Assembly (NCBI RefSeq): GCF_019688735.1
Contig: NZ_JAIFYA010000003.1
Coordinates: forward strand, 248,001-312,000
Length of the DNA stretch: 64,000 nt
Direction of reading: 5' to 3'
Source of the DNA: Thermosulfurimonas sp. F29
GTDB taxonomy: Bacteria; Desulfobacterota; Thermodesulfobacteria; Thermodesulfobacteriales; Thermodesulfobacteriaceae
The position numbers were made by a program, and so were the translations under genes. Every line of letters begins with the position of its first letter. Within the stretch, counting starts at the first letter, position 1. Shown piece after piece: positions 52,241-59,965 of this stretch. The notes below the pieces were generated by a model. The model made no database searches and was not told the origin of the DNA. It saw only the letters and a program-made list of their open reading frames with translations.

Positions 52241-52446
52241 CATTCCGGATGGAAAGGTCTCCAGTAATTTAGACGGGGAAGAGACCTCAAAGCGAATTTT
52301 TACCCTGCGAAAAGGATGTTCTATGGATCAGGGAGAGGTTGTTGTGGCAGGCCCTTAGAGGGAATAAAAGATCCTCCCGTGCTTGAAACTCTCTCAGGGG
52401 TGATGATATTTAAGATAGGTGTTAATTTGCCTAAAGGGGGAAGCAC
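52241..52446 (+). other. intergenic region with possible structured leader
   Basis: This 206-bp stretch has no gene. It contains a stem AGGTCTC/GAGACCT (52255-52287) and further GA-rich segments, then the AAGGGGGAAGCAC ribosome site of the next gene. It does not fit the cobalamin, TPP, c-di-GMP or SRP consensus by eye. A leader RNA or small RNA is possible. Confidence 0.25.
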
Positions 52447-53049
52447 ATGGAAACGCTCGTGGTGGTCCTGCTGGCAGTGGGGATTCTGGTTCTTCTGGCC
52501 CTGGTGATGGTGCTCTGGAAGCTGAAGGAAGTACTCGAGCGGGCCCAGGGTCTGGTTTCCCGTTCGGAGGAGACCGTAGCCACGGCTCGGGAAACTCTTT
52601 CCCGGGTGAATCGTTTGAGCGAGGAGTTGATGATTCTTCCCGGGGCAGTAAAGGAGCTCATGGATTCCTTCGGGGAGATCGCCCGGGATCTCTCCGAGGA
52701 AATAAAGGGACGACTGGAGCGGCTGGACAGTTTGGTGGAGGCGTTGGAGGCGCGGGTGTCCGGAGAGGTTCCACGGGTGCTCTACCGGGCGGAGCAAACG
52801 CTTTCTCAGGCCGAGCGGTTGCTTGCCGGAGCCAACGAGAAACTCTCGGCCCTGGACGATCTGGTGGAGGCCGTTCGGGGACTTTCCCGTTCGGTTAAGG
52901 AGGTAAGCACCACCGCCACTCTTGCGGTGGAGACCATCAATCGCGAGGTGCGCAATCTGGTGGTGGAGCTTTCAGCGGCCGTGGCCGGGGTTCGAGAAGG
53001 GGTGAAGGTAATCTCGAAGGTCTGGCCTTTTCGTCGCAAACAAATCTAA
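52447..53049 (+). CDS. membrane-anchored coiled-coil protein (DUF948-like)
   Basis: One N-terminal helix (VVVLLAVGILVLLALVMVLW) is followed by a long heptad-rich region (about 30-190) similar to DUF948 proteins. Its cellular role is unknown; such proteins are often stress-linked. It stands 15 bp before a YtxH gene, the usual neighbour. AAGGGGGAAG precedes the ATG. Confidence 0.78.
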   Translation: METLVVVLLAVGILVLLALVMVLWKLKEVLERAQGLVSRSEETVATARETLSRVNRLSEELMILPGAVKELMDSFGEIARDLSEEIKGRLERLDSLVEALEARVSGEVPRVLYRAEQTLSQAERLLAGANEKLSALDDLVEAVRGLSRSVKEVSTTATLAVETINREVRNLVVELSAAVAGVREGVKVISKVWPFRRKQI

Positions 53050-53064
53050 TAGGGGGTGATGGAG

Positions 53065-53457
53065 ATGGCGGAGAAGGGTTTTTCGGTGGGTGGTGTGCTT
53101 ACGGCCTTTTTTCTCGGTGGGCTAGTGGGAGCGGGGCTGGCGCTTCTTTTTGCACCGGCCAGTGGTGAGGAGATTCGAGAGAGGCTCAGGGCTACCGGTG
53201 AGGAGGCCCGGGGGCGGGTGCGGGAAAAGACCCAGGAACTGAAGATCCGGGCTGAGGAGCTCAAGGAGCGGGCCGAGGAGCTCAGGGCCAGGTTGCTTAC
53301 CGAGGCTGAGGAGCTCAAGAGCAAGAGTCTTGAAACTCTGGAAGAGGCCAAGCGGGTGCTGGAGGAGGCCATTGAGGCCGGGAAGGAGGCCATGCGCCGG
53401 GAGAAGGAGAAACTGACCCAGAAACTTAAGGGAGACCAGGCTGCGGCTTCGGTCTAG
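53065..53457 (+). CDS. YtxH domain protein
   Basis: A glycine-rich helix (GVLTAFFLGGLVGAGLALLFAPASGEE) is typical of YtxH and is followed by a Glu/Arg/Lys-rich amphipathic helix with 11-residue periodicity (EELKERAEELRAR), like LEA-type stress proteins. The ATG at 53065 has an 8-nt spacing to AGGGGG; GTG at 53056 and ATG at 53059 are alternatives. It overlaps the convergent nadK by 4 bp. Confidence 0.82.
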   Translation: MAEKGFSVGGVLTAFFLGGLVGAGLALLFAPASGEEIRERLRATGEEARGRVREKTQELKIRAEELKERAEELRARLLTEAEELKSKSLETLEEAKRVLEEAIEAGKEAMRREKEKLTQKLKGDQAAASV

Positions 53458-54251
53458 ACCTTGCTTTCCCCCCACCCGAGTTTGTCTCTCAGGATGGCAA
53501 AGTAGCTCCGGGTGGGGGAGGTAATCAGGCGAAGGGGTCTTTCGGCTTCCCTAACGGTGAGTTTTCCGCCGGGAGGAAGTTCCCGGTGGAGGCTTCCATC
53601 CACCACCAGGTGGACTTCAGGGGAAGGGCTAATCAACTGAATCTCCACAGGGGTTCCTGCGGGAAGTACCAGAGGGCGGGCGCTTAGCATGAAGGGACAG
53701 ATAGGGGTCAGAACCAGGGCCCGGGCCTGAGGATGGAGTATGGGACCTCCGGCGGAGAGGTTATAGGCGGTGGAACCTGTGGGGGTGGCCACTATGAGTC
53801 CGTCTCCGTAGTAAGTGGTAAGGTATTCTTCTCCGGCCCGGACCCTCAGATGGATCATGTGCCCTAAGGGGCCTTTGAGAACAGCCACCTCGTTCAGGGC
53901 AAGAAATTCCTCCTCGCCCAAACGCACGCGGAACATCAGTCGCTCCTCTACGGAAAATTTCCCGGCGGCAAGGCGGGTAAGGGCCAGTTCGGCTTCATCG
54001 AGCTGCACCTCGGTAAGGAAACCCAGTTTCCCGAAATTTATGCCCAGTATGGGGACATCAAGTTCCCAGGCGAGCGGCGCCGCACGCAGGAAGGTCCCGT
54101 CTCCGCCCACCACCAACACCGCTTCGGCCCCTTTCCGGGTATCGGGGGTGAGGATCCGTACCCCTTTCTCCTCCAGCGTTCGTCTAAGAAGGTGTCGGAA
54201 CTCCGGTGGAAGTTCCAGCCCTTCTTTAACACAAAGCAGTATAGCCCTCAT
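53454..54251 (-). CDS. nadK: NAD kinase
   Basis: The 265-residue enzyme makes NADP. It has GGDGTFLRAA, GINFGKLGFLTEV, and the NE/D motif TPTGSTAYNLSAGGPI. Start and length are ordinary. Together with nadE and nnr it makes three NAD-related genes in the window. Confidence 0.94.
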   Translation of the reverse strand: MRAILLCVKEGLELPPEFRHLLRRTLEEKGVRILTPDTRKGAEAVLVVGGDGTFLRAAPLAWELDVPILGINFGKLGFLTEVQLDEAELALTRLAAGKFSVEERLMFRVRLGEEEFLALNEVAVLKGPLGHMIHLRVRAGEEYLTTYYGDGLIVATPTGSTAYNLSAGGPILHPQARALVLTPICPFMLSARPLVLPAGTPVEIQLISPSPEVHLVVDGSLHRELPPGGKLTVREAERPLRLITSPTRSYFAILRDKLGWGESKV

Positions 54252-54289
54252 CAGTTGACATTTTAGAAGCCCTGGGCGAAAGGTAAAGT

Positions 54290-56422
54290 GTGAAAACGGT
54301 ATCTGCAGTTTTGCTTTTGATAATTCTTTTTTGGCCAGGGACGGGTAAAGCGGCCTGGCGCATCGAGGCCCGCAAACTTATCATATACCACGATCGGAGG
54401 GTGGCTCTGGCCGAGGGGCAGGTGGTTATCTCGGGAAAGGACCTCACCATCTTCGCCACAAAAGCCCGCTACGAGATGGAAACCAAGCGTCTCTACCTCT
54501 GGGGACCGGTAAAGATTCTCACCCCTCACGGAGACTGGCTGAAGGGGCGCTGGGCTTTTATGGATCTCCGTTCCGGTGAAGGAGAAATAGGCGGAGCTCT
54601 GCTCTTTATTCGAAAGGATCGGGTCCGGGTCCGGGCCCGGAGGATGCGCCGTCTGGGTGAGGATCACTATCTCGCCTATCAGGCCATCATCACTACCTGT
54701 GAGCTCACCTGTAAAGAGTCACCGCCCTGGAGTTTTCACGCTCGAAAGGTGGAAATTCGGGGAGGACACGCCCGGGCCCGCTGGGTCTCCTTCTGGGTCA
54801 AAAAACTTCCGCTTGCAGCAAGTCCTTATGTGAGCGTAGCGGTGAAAACACGGCGTAAAAGCGGCTTTCTATTTCCCAGACTGGTCTCCGGTTCCCGAAC
54901 CGGGGTGGGAATCGAGGTCCCGTTTTTTCTCGCCCCTCACGACAGTTTTGATTTCACCGTGTATCCTTTGTGGCTTTCCCGCCGGGGCCTTCTCTTTTCC
55001 GCCGAGGCACGCTGGCGCCTTTCCGAAACCACCCGGGGCATAATCCGCTATCGCTACCTTCACGATCGTCTCAAGGACGATGATTACAACCGGGACGGGA
55101 TCGTGCGCGGAAACCGTACCCGCTATTGGGTGGTGGCGAAGATTGATCAGGGAATTTCTCCGCGCACGGATCTCCATCTGGATCTCGATCTGCTCTCCGA
55201 CCGGGACTTTCTGGAGGAATTTCCCGGCGGTGCCCTGGGTTTTCCGGCAAGTCATCGAAGCTTTTTAGAGTGGTTCGGACGAGGACTGGAAGAGAGAAAT
55301 CAGCGCTATCGCACCTCAAGGTTATGGCTTTCCCATCGAAGGGAAAATACTTACCTGGAACTCGGGGGGGTCTATCGGGATTGGGTGCTCCCCCGGGGAC
55401 AGAGCACGGTTCTTTCTCCGCTTGCCTACCTTCATCTCTTCTCTATGACCCGTCCCCTATTCGGTCCCTTCACCTTTTCCGGGAACTTAGAGACTGCCTA
55501 CTGGTACCGGGAGGAGGGAGCCCGGGGACTTCGGCTTAACCTGGCACCGGAGTTGACACTGAATCTGCCTGTGGGACCCTTTGAAAATCAGGCCACTTAT
55601 CGTCTTATTCATACCCGCTACGCGGTGGACTGGGATAACGGTACCACCGAGGACCTCACCCGCACCCTCTACGAAATAGAAGCCGAGACGGCTCTGGAAT
55701 TATACCGGGTGTATTCTTTTAAAAGATGGAAACTTTCAGGACTCAGACACAGCCTGCGTCCCTATATACGCTACTTTTATCGTCCTCCGAAGAATCAGGA
55801 TGATCTTCCTCTTTTTGTGAGTGAAGATCGTCTTCCTCCGGCCCATTATCTGGAATACGGCCTGCTTCAGTTCCTTACGGTCCGGAAGGACTCTCCCATG
55901 GGGCCCCGCTACTGGGATCTTGTACGCTTCAAATTATCTCAACGCTACGACTTTCGAGAGGCCGCACGATCTCCTGCTTCCGCCGGGGAGGAACGGCGTC
56001 CCTTCTCCAACCTTTTCGGAGAATTTGAGCTCCGGACGCTATCCCGTTTGAGCCTCCGTTACGACTGGGTATATAACTTCTACGGACTGGGTCTCACCCG
56101 TCAGCAATTGAGCTTATCGACCAATAAGGTCCTCTTGGATTCTTTCTCTTTAAGTTACCAGAGGGATCGTTTACGCCGGGTCAAACAGCTCAATCTATCG
56201 GTCCGAAAGGGTCTGGGAAATCATCTTGTTCTTTACGGGTCTCTCTCACGCAATCTTCTCCGTTCGGAAACCTCCTCAGCTCGAATGGGAATAATTTTTC
56301 ACAATTCTTGTTACACGGTGGATATTTCTCTGGGGGTGACCCCGGAGGATACCCGTTTCTCCTTCTGGGTGAATTTGCTGGGTCTTGGGGGATACGGAAG
56401 ATCCTTTACCCGGGGCCCGTAA
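54290..56422 (+). CDS. lptD: LPS-assembly protein LptD
   Basis: The 710-residue outer-membrane protein has a signal peptide (ending GKAAW), an OstA/LptA-like jellyroll (AEGQVVISGKDLTIFATKARY) and a large C-terminal beta-barrel with the LptD pattern TTCELTCKESPPWSFHARKV. It inserts LPS into the outer leaflet. LptE and LptA are not in the window. The GTG start follows AAAGG weakly; TTGACA at 54255-54260 may be a -35 box. Confidence 0.9.
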   Translation: MKTVSAVLLLIILFWPGTGKAAWRIEARKLIIYHDRRVALAEGQVVISGKDLTIFATKARYEMETKRLYLWGPVKILTPHGDWLKGRWAFMDLRSGEGEIGGALLFIRKDRVRVRARRMRRLGEDHYLAYQAIITTCELTCKESPPWSFHARKVEIRGGHARARWVSFWVKKLPLAASPYVSVAVKTRRKSGFLFPRLVSGSRTGVGIEVPFFLAPHDSFDFTVYPLWLSRRGLLFSAEARWRLSETTRGIIRYRYLHDRLKDDDYNRDGIVRGNRTRYWVVAKIDQGISPRTDLHLDLDLLSDRDFLEEFPGGALGFPASHRSFLEWFGRGLEERNQRYRTSRLWLSHRRENTYLELGGVYRDWVLPRGQSTVLSPLAYLHLFSMTRPLFGPFTFSGNLETAYWYREEGARGLRLNLAPELTLNLPVGPFENQATYRLIHTRYAVDWDNGTTEDLTRTLYEIEAETALELYRVYSFKRWKLSGLRHSLRPYIRYFYRPPKNQDDLPLFVSEDRLPPAHYLEYGLLQFLTVRKDSPMGPRYWDLVRFKLSQRYDFREAARSPASAGEERRPFSNLFGEFELRTLSRLSLRYDWVYNFYGLGLTRQQLSLSTNKVLLDSFSLSYQRDRLRRVKQLNLSVRKGLGNHLVLYGSLSRNLLRSETSSARMGIIFHNSCYTVDISLGVTPEDTRFSFWVNLLGLGGYGRSFTRGP

Positions 56423-56460
56423 GCTTGACCGGCTGCGGGGCGCGTAATAGTCTTTCGGGC

Positions 56461-58107
56461 ATGAGGATTGCCCTTGCCCAGATCAATCCCACCGTCGGTG
56501 ACCTTTCCGGAAACCTGGAAAGGATCCTCGAATTTTACGAGAAGGCCCGGGAGATCGGGGCCCGGCTGGTACTCTTTCCGGAGCTCTGTCTCTGCGGGTA
56601 TCCACCGCGAGATCTACTCTACAGGCGTGAATTCCTGCGGGCCGTAAAGGAAACTCTTTCCAGGCTGGTTCGCTCCATCGGGGAACCCGCGGTGGTGGTT
56701 GGCTATCCGGAGGAAAACGAGGCCTTAGGCCGGCCGCTCTTCAATACCCTTGTGCTGATCGAACACGGACGCATCCTTTACCGCTACCGTAAAACCCTCA
56801 TTCCCTACTACGATATTTACGAAGAACCCCGTTACTTCAAGGCCGGAGACCTTCCGGGAATTTTTGAGTTTCGGGGCATACGCCTGGGCTTTACCATCTG
56901 CGAGGACATTTGGAACGAACCCGGCTATGTGCCCAAACTTTACGAGGAGGATCCGGTAGAAGCGCTCGCCTCCAAAGCCATTCGGGCGGCGCTCAATATT
57001 TCCGCCAGTCCCTTCCATTTGGGCAAGGGATCTTTAAGGGAGAGTTTGCTTGCCACCAAGGCCAGACGGCTCGGAGCCCACCTTTTTTATGTGAATCAGG
57101 TGGGAGCGCAGGATCACCTCATTTTCGATGGTCAAAGTCTTGTGGTGTCCCCGGAGGGACGGGTCCTGGCCCGCGCCCGAGATTTCGAGGAGGACCTTGT
57201 TTTTTATGATCTCGATACCGGGGAGGGGATTGTGCATCCGGTCTCGGAAAGACGGGCCGAGTCCCTGCTCAAGGCCCTTATCCTCGGAGTGCGTGATTTC
57301 TTTCGCAAGGTGGGGGCCCGGGGGGCTATTGTGGGGCTTTCCGGAGGGATTGACTCCTCGGTCACCGCGGTGATTGCCGTCCGGGCCCTTTCGCCGGAAA
57401 GGGTCCTGGGAGTGCTTATGCCCTCCCCTTATAACAGTCCGGAAAGCGAGGAGGACGCCAGGGCCCTTGCCAGTAATCTCGGTATTCGCACTCTACGAAT
57501 TCCTATAAAGGAAATTCTTTCCGTATGCAAGCGTACGCTTTCTACAGCCCTTTCGGAAGAAATCTCCGGACTCGCCGAGGAGAATCTCCAGGCCCGGTTG
57601 CGTGGTCTTCTTCTTATGGCTCTTTCCAATAAATTTCCCGGTTATCTCGTCCTAAATACAGGCAATAAGAGCGAGCTGGCTGTGGGGTACTGCACCCTTT
57701 ACGGTGATACCTGCGGGGCCCTTTCGGTCCTCGGGGATGTAACCAAGGATCTGGTCTACGAGCTGGCTCTTGAGATCAACCGGGAGAGGGTGATCATTCC
57801 GGAACGGGTTCTACGCAAACCACCCTCGGCGGAACTGCGCCCGGCTCAGAAGGACGAGGATGACCTTCCTCCTTATTACCTGGTGAACAATGTGGTGCGA
57901 GCCTATGTGGAGGAGGGACTTTCTCCTGAGGAGATTGTCTCGCGCGGATTTCCGGAAAAGGTGGTTCGGGAGGTGGTGGGACGGCTGCGGCGAGCGGAGT
58001 TCAAACGCTGGCAGCTTCCTCCCGCCCTCCGGGTCACGCCCCAGGCCTTTGGATACGGGTGGCGGTATCCCATTGCCCACCGATTTCCCATGGAGGATCC
58101 GCGGTGA
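56461..58107 (+). CDS. nadE: glutamine-dependent NAD+ synthetase
   Basis: Residues 1-270 are the nitrilase-type glutaminase (RIALAQINPTVGDLSGN, FPELCLCGYPPRDLL, Cys in LGFTICEDIW), and 280-548 the ammonia-using synthetase (GLSGGIDSSVTAV, LNTGNKSELAVGYCTLYGD). The ATG at 56461 gives the standard start. TTGACC (56425) and TAGTCT (56448) with 17 bp between suggest a promoter whose start site is at the ATG. It overlaps cobO as GTGA. Confidence 0.94.
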   Translation: MRIALAQINPTVGDLSGNLERILEFYEKAREIGARLVLFPELCLCGYPPRDLLYRREFLRAVKETLSRLVRSIGEPAVVVGYPEENEALGRPLFNTLVLIEHGRILYRYRKTLIPYYDIYEEPRYFKAGDLPGIFEFRGIRLGFTICEDIWNEPGYVPKLYEEDPVEALASKAIRAALNISASPFHLGKGSLRESLLATKARRLGAHLFYVNQVGAQDHLIFDGQSLVVSPEGRVLARARDFEEDLVFYDLDTGEGIVHPVSERRAESLLKALILGVRDFFRKVGARGAIVGLSGGIDSSVTAVIAVRALSPERVLGVLMPSPYNSPESEEDARALASNLGIRTLRIPIKEILSVCKRTLSTALSEEISGLAEENLQARLRGLLLMALSNKFPGYLVLNTGNKSELAVGYCTLYGDTCGALSVLGDVTKDLVYELALEINRERVIIPERVLRKPPSAELRPAQKDEDDLPPYYLVNNVVRAYVEEGLSPEEIVSRGFPEKVVREVVGRLRRAEFKRWQLPPALRVTPQAFGYGWRYPIAHRFPMEDPR

Positions 58108-58631
58108 AGAAAGATTTTCAGGGCTGCGTACAGGTCTACACCGGAGACGGGAAGGGTAAGACCACCGCGGCTCTGGGCCTTATCGTTCGGGCCCTGGGGG
58201 CCGGTTTTCGGGTGGCCCTGGTGCAGTTCTTAAAGAAGGGAGACTACAGTGAAATTCGAACCCTCAGACGTTTCGAGCCACAGCTTTCCATTTATCAGTT
58301 TCACTCCGGGGGGTTCGTGAGAGGACACCCTGATGCGACGGTATGTCGGGCCGTGGCGGAGGGATGGCGTTGGGCCCGGGAGATTATAAAAAGCGGTGAG
58401 TTCCAGTTGGTGGTACTCGATGAGATAAATGTAGCTTTATCCCTGAAACTCCTTTCCCCTGAGGAGGTCGTTTCGGTCTTAAGGGAGCGACCGTCCGGGG
58501 TGGAGGTGGTCCTCACCGGTCGCAATGCCCCCGAGGAGGTAATAGAGTTCGCCGACCTGGTCACCGAGATGCGCAAACTCAAACATTATTACGAACGGGG
58601 GATTCCCGCCCGTCTCGGAATCGAAAAGTAA
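58104..58631 (+). CDS. cobO: cob(I)alamin adenosyltransferase (CobA/CobO/BtuR)
   Basis: The 175-residue enzyme adenosylates corrinoids. It has the P-loop VYTGDGKGKTTAALGL, VALVQFLKKGDYSE, LVVLDEINVALSL and LTGRNAPEEVIEFADLVTEM. The GTG at 58104 overlaps the nadE stop and follows GGAGG by 7 nt; an upstream frame start would only add 15 residues of overlap. With cobD it implies cobalamin synthesis or salvage. Confidence 0.94.
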   Translation: MKKDFQGCVQVYTGDGKGKTTAALGLIVRALGAGFRVALVQFLKKGDYSEIRTLRRFEPQLSIYQFHSGGFVRGHPDATVCRAVAEGWRWAREIIKSGEFQLVVLDEINVALSLKLLSPEEVVSVLRERPSGVEVVLTGRNAPEEVIEFADLVTEMRKLKHYYERGIPARLGIEK

Positions 58632-58689
58632 GGGTGTGGAAGGTTGGATTCTTGATTTTGTTATTACCGAGGTTAAAATGGATGAAAGC

Positions 58690-58784
58690 GGAGGGGTGCC
58701 CGAGTGGTCGAAGGGGTGCGGCTGGAAACCGCATGTGCGGGGCATAACCCCGCACCGAGGGTTCGAATCCCTCCCCCTCCGCCA
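58690..58784 (+). tRNA. tRNA-Ser (anticodon GGA)
   Basis: The acceptor is GGAGGGG/CCCCTCC with discriminator G and encoded CCA. The anticodon stem is TGCGG/CCGCA with loop CTGGAAA, giving GGA. A long variable arm (TGTGCGGGGCATAACCCCGCACC) marks a class II tRNA. The T-arm is GAGGG-TTCGAAT-CCCTC. It marks the border between the core run and the accessory region. Confidence 0.96.
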
Positions 58785-59402
58785 AATTCAGCTTTTCTCG
58801 GTGGGGGACACTTTGGGGACAATACCGGGGACGACTTACAGCCTCAAGGGCTCCACATTGAGAGCGTTTCGCAATAAGGACTATTCTTAAACTTTCAATT
58901 TCGGTTTTCGGCGATTATTTAAACACAACTTTTACCTCCTGGAATTCCTTAAAGCGAAATTCAGGACCATCGTCCCGCCTTATCTCCTCCGGTGGCCCAT
59001 AATGCCGGCATAAATCTTTTTAAAGGCTCCCTGGCAACCTCAATGGGAAAAGCTTCTTCCGTTCTCGGGGTCCGCCGCCAGCCTCGCTTCTAGCGAAGAC
59101 AAAGACTAAGACCAAGCTGAGGAAAATCCGCGGTATTTTTTGCGGAAGCGTCCGGATGGTTTCGCGATACCCTGTATTTTCTTGCGATAGCGGCTACGGA
59201 GTTACCCGGAGTGTCGGCCTCGGCCAGGATTCTGATGGATCTGATCGATAGTAAACTTTTTCATGACTCACCTGCATTATTTTGAGTTGTCATTTCTATA
59301 AATCCTAACATCCCGGGTGGTTCGAAAAATGGGGAGCAGGTCAAAATACGATGTTCCGTAAAACTATCTAGTACTAATACAAAAGCAACGGTGGTTTTTT
59401 GC
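58785..59402 (-). mobile_element. decayed IS3-type element and tRNA-proximal scar
   Basis: This 618-bp stretch has no intact gene. Read leftward from 59343 it starts TGACCTGCTCCCCATTTTTC, then an OrfA-like frame from the ATG at 59264 (KKFTIDQI, then after a frameshift IRILAEADTPGNSVAAIARK and YRVSRN), and after a large deletion a piece of the DDE integrase (HYGPPEEIRRDDGPEFRFKE, 59004-58915). Between it and tRNA-Ser lie repeats of GGGGACA type (58803-58830) like integrase arm sites. Both frameshifts and deletions show it is dead. Confidence 0.7.
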
Positions 59403-59660
59403 CTAAGATGCCAAATCTTCGTCTTCCTTCTCGATCTCGTACTTCATCATGTACTCCGGCACCCCCAGTTCCCGCCACTTCTCCTTCGGCTCAACGGCCA
59501 TAATCAACAGCACTTTTGTCTGGTCCTCCCCGTTCGGAAAATCTCGCTCTAGCCTCTTGAGATCCTCGGACGACACCAAAAGAAGCATCGGCAGTATCCA
59601 TTGTCTGCGAAGCTCTTCGAAAGTTTGTGGCGACCAGTTCACTTTTAATGTTCTTGCCAT
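59403..59660 (-). CDS. small acidic protein of unknown function
   Basis: The 85-residue frame reads MARTLKVNWSPQTFEELRRQ, then ILPMLLLVSSEDLKRLERDF and an acidic tail (KYEIEKEDEDLAS). Its composition is more protein-like than the competing frame over the same DNA. It has no family I recognise. It would start inside the preceding methylase-like fragment, which allows coupling. No strong ribosome site is seen. Confidence 0.4.
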   Translation of the reverse strand: MARTLKVNWSPQTFEELRRQWILPMLLLVSSEDLKRLERDFPNGEDQTKVLLIMAVEPKEKWRELGVPEYMMKYEIEKEDEDLAS

Positions 59661-59949
59661 GGCTCCTCCTATTTACTTTGTAAATCTCAAATCCCCGTTC
59701 TTTTAAAGCCCTCGCCAAATCTTCATCCCAAGTGTTCGTAACTATGAATTTAACTCCTTCCTGCGACTTGGGAAGAACGATGCGATTAAATTTTTCAAGA
59801 AAAGTTTTTAACTCCTTGTCTTCGGCAGTAACCTCATACCCTGCTACCTTACGTCCCTGTTCCCGAATGTAATCTGGATCAAAAATCACCAAGTCCCCTG
59901 GACGGGCTTCTTTCTGTACAAGCTTCCAGGCATCTCCTCGTCTAATCAT
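59491..59949 (-). pseudogene. DNA adenine methylase-like fragment
   Basis: About 105 residues resemble the C-terminal part of D12-class DNA adenine methylases: GDLVIFDPDYIREQGRK in the place of motif IV (DPDY for DPPY), then VKFIVTNTWDEDLARALKER and GKNIKSELVATNF, the usual end. The N-terminal SAM-binding part is missing, because the CRISPR array begins 17 bp upstream. After VATNF the frame runs on with non-protein-like residues. It is probably a remnant of a restriction or phage methylase. Confidence 0.45.
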
Positions 59950-59965
59950 AAGGAACTTCTCTCAA

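Noticed and set aside
52241-52446. Cobalamin, TPP, c-di-GMP riboswitch, 6S or SRP RNA
   Set aside because: None of the conserved core strings of these RNAs could be found by reading the sequence.
31551-59343. Composite transposon bounded by the two IS3-type remnants
   Set aside because: The 27.7 kb between them is ordinary core chromosome and both ends are decayed, so joint mobilisation is not supported.
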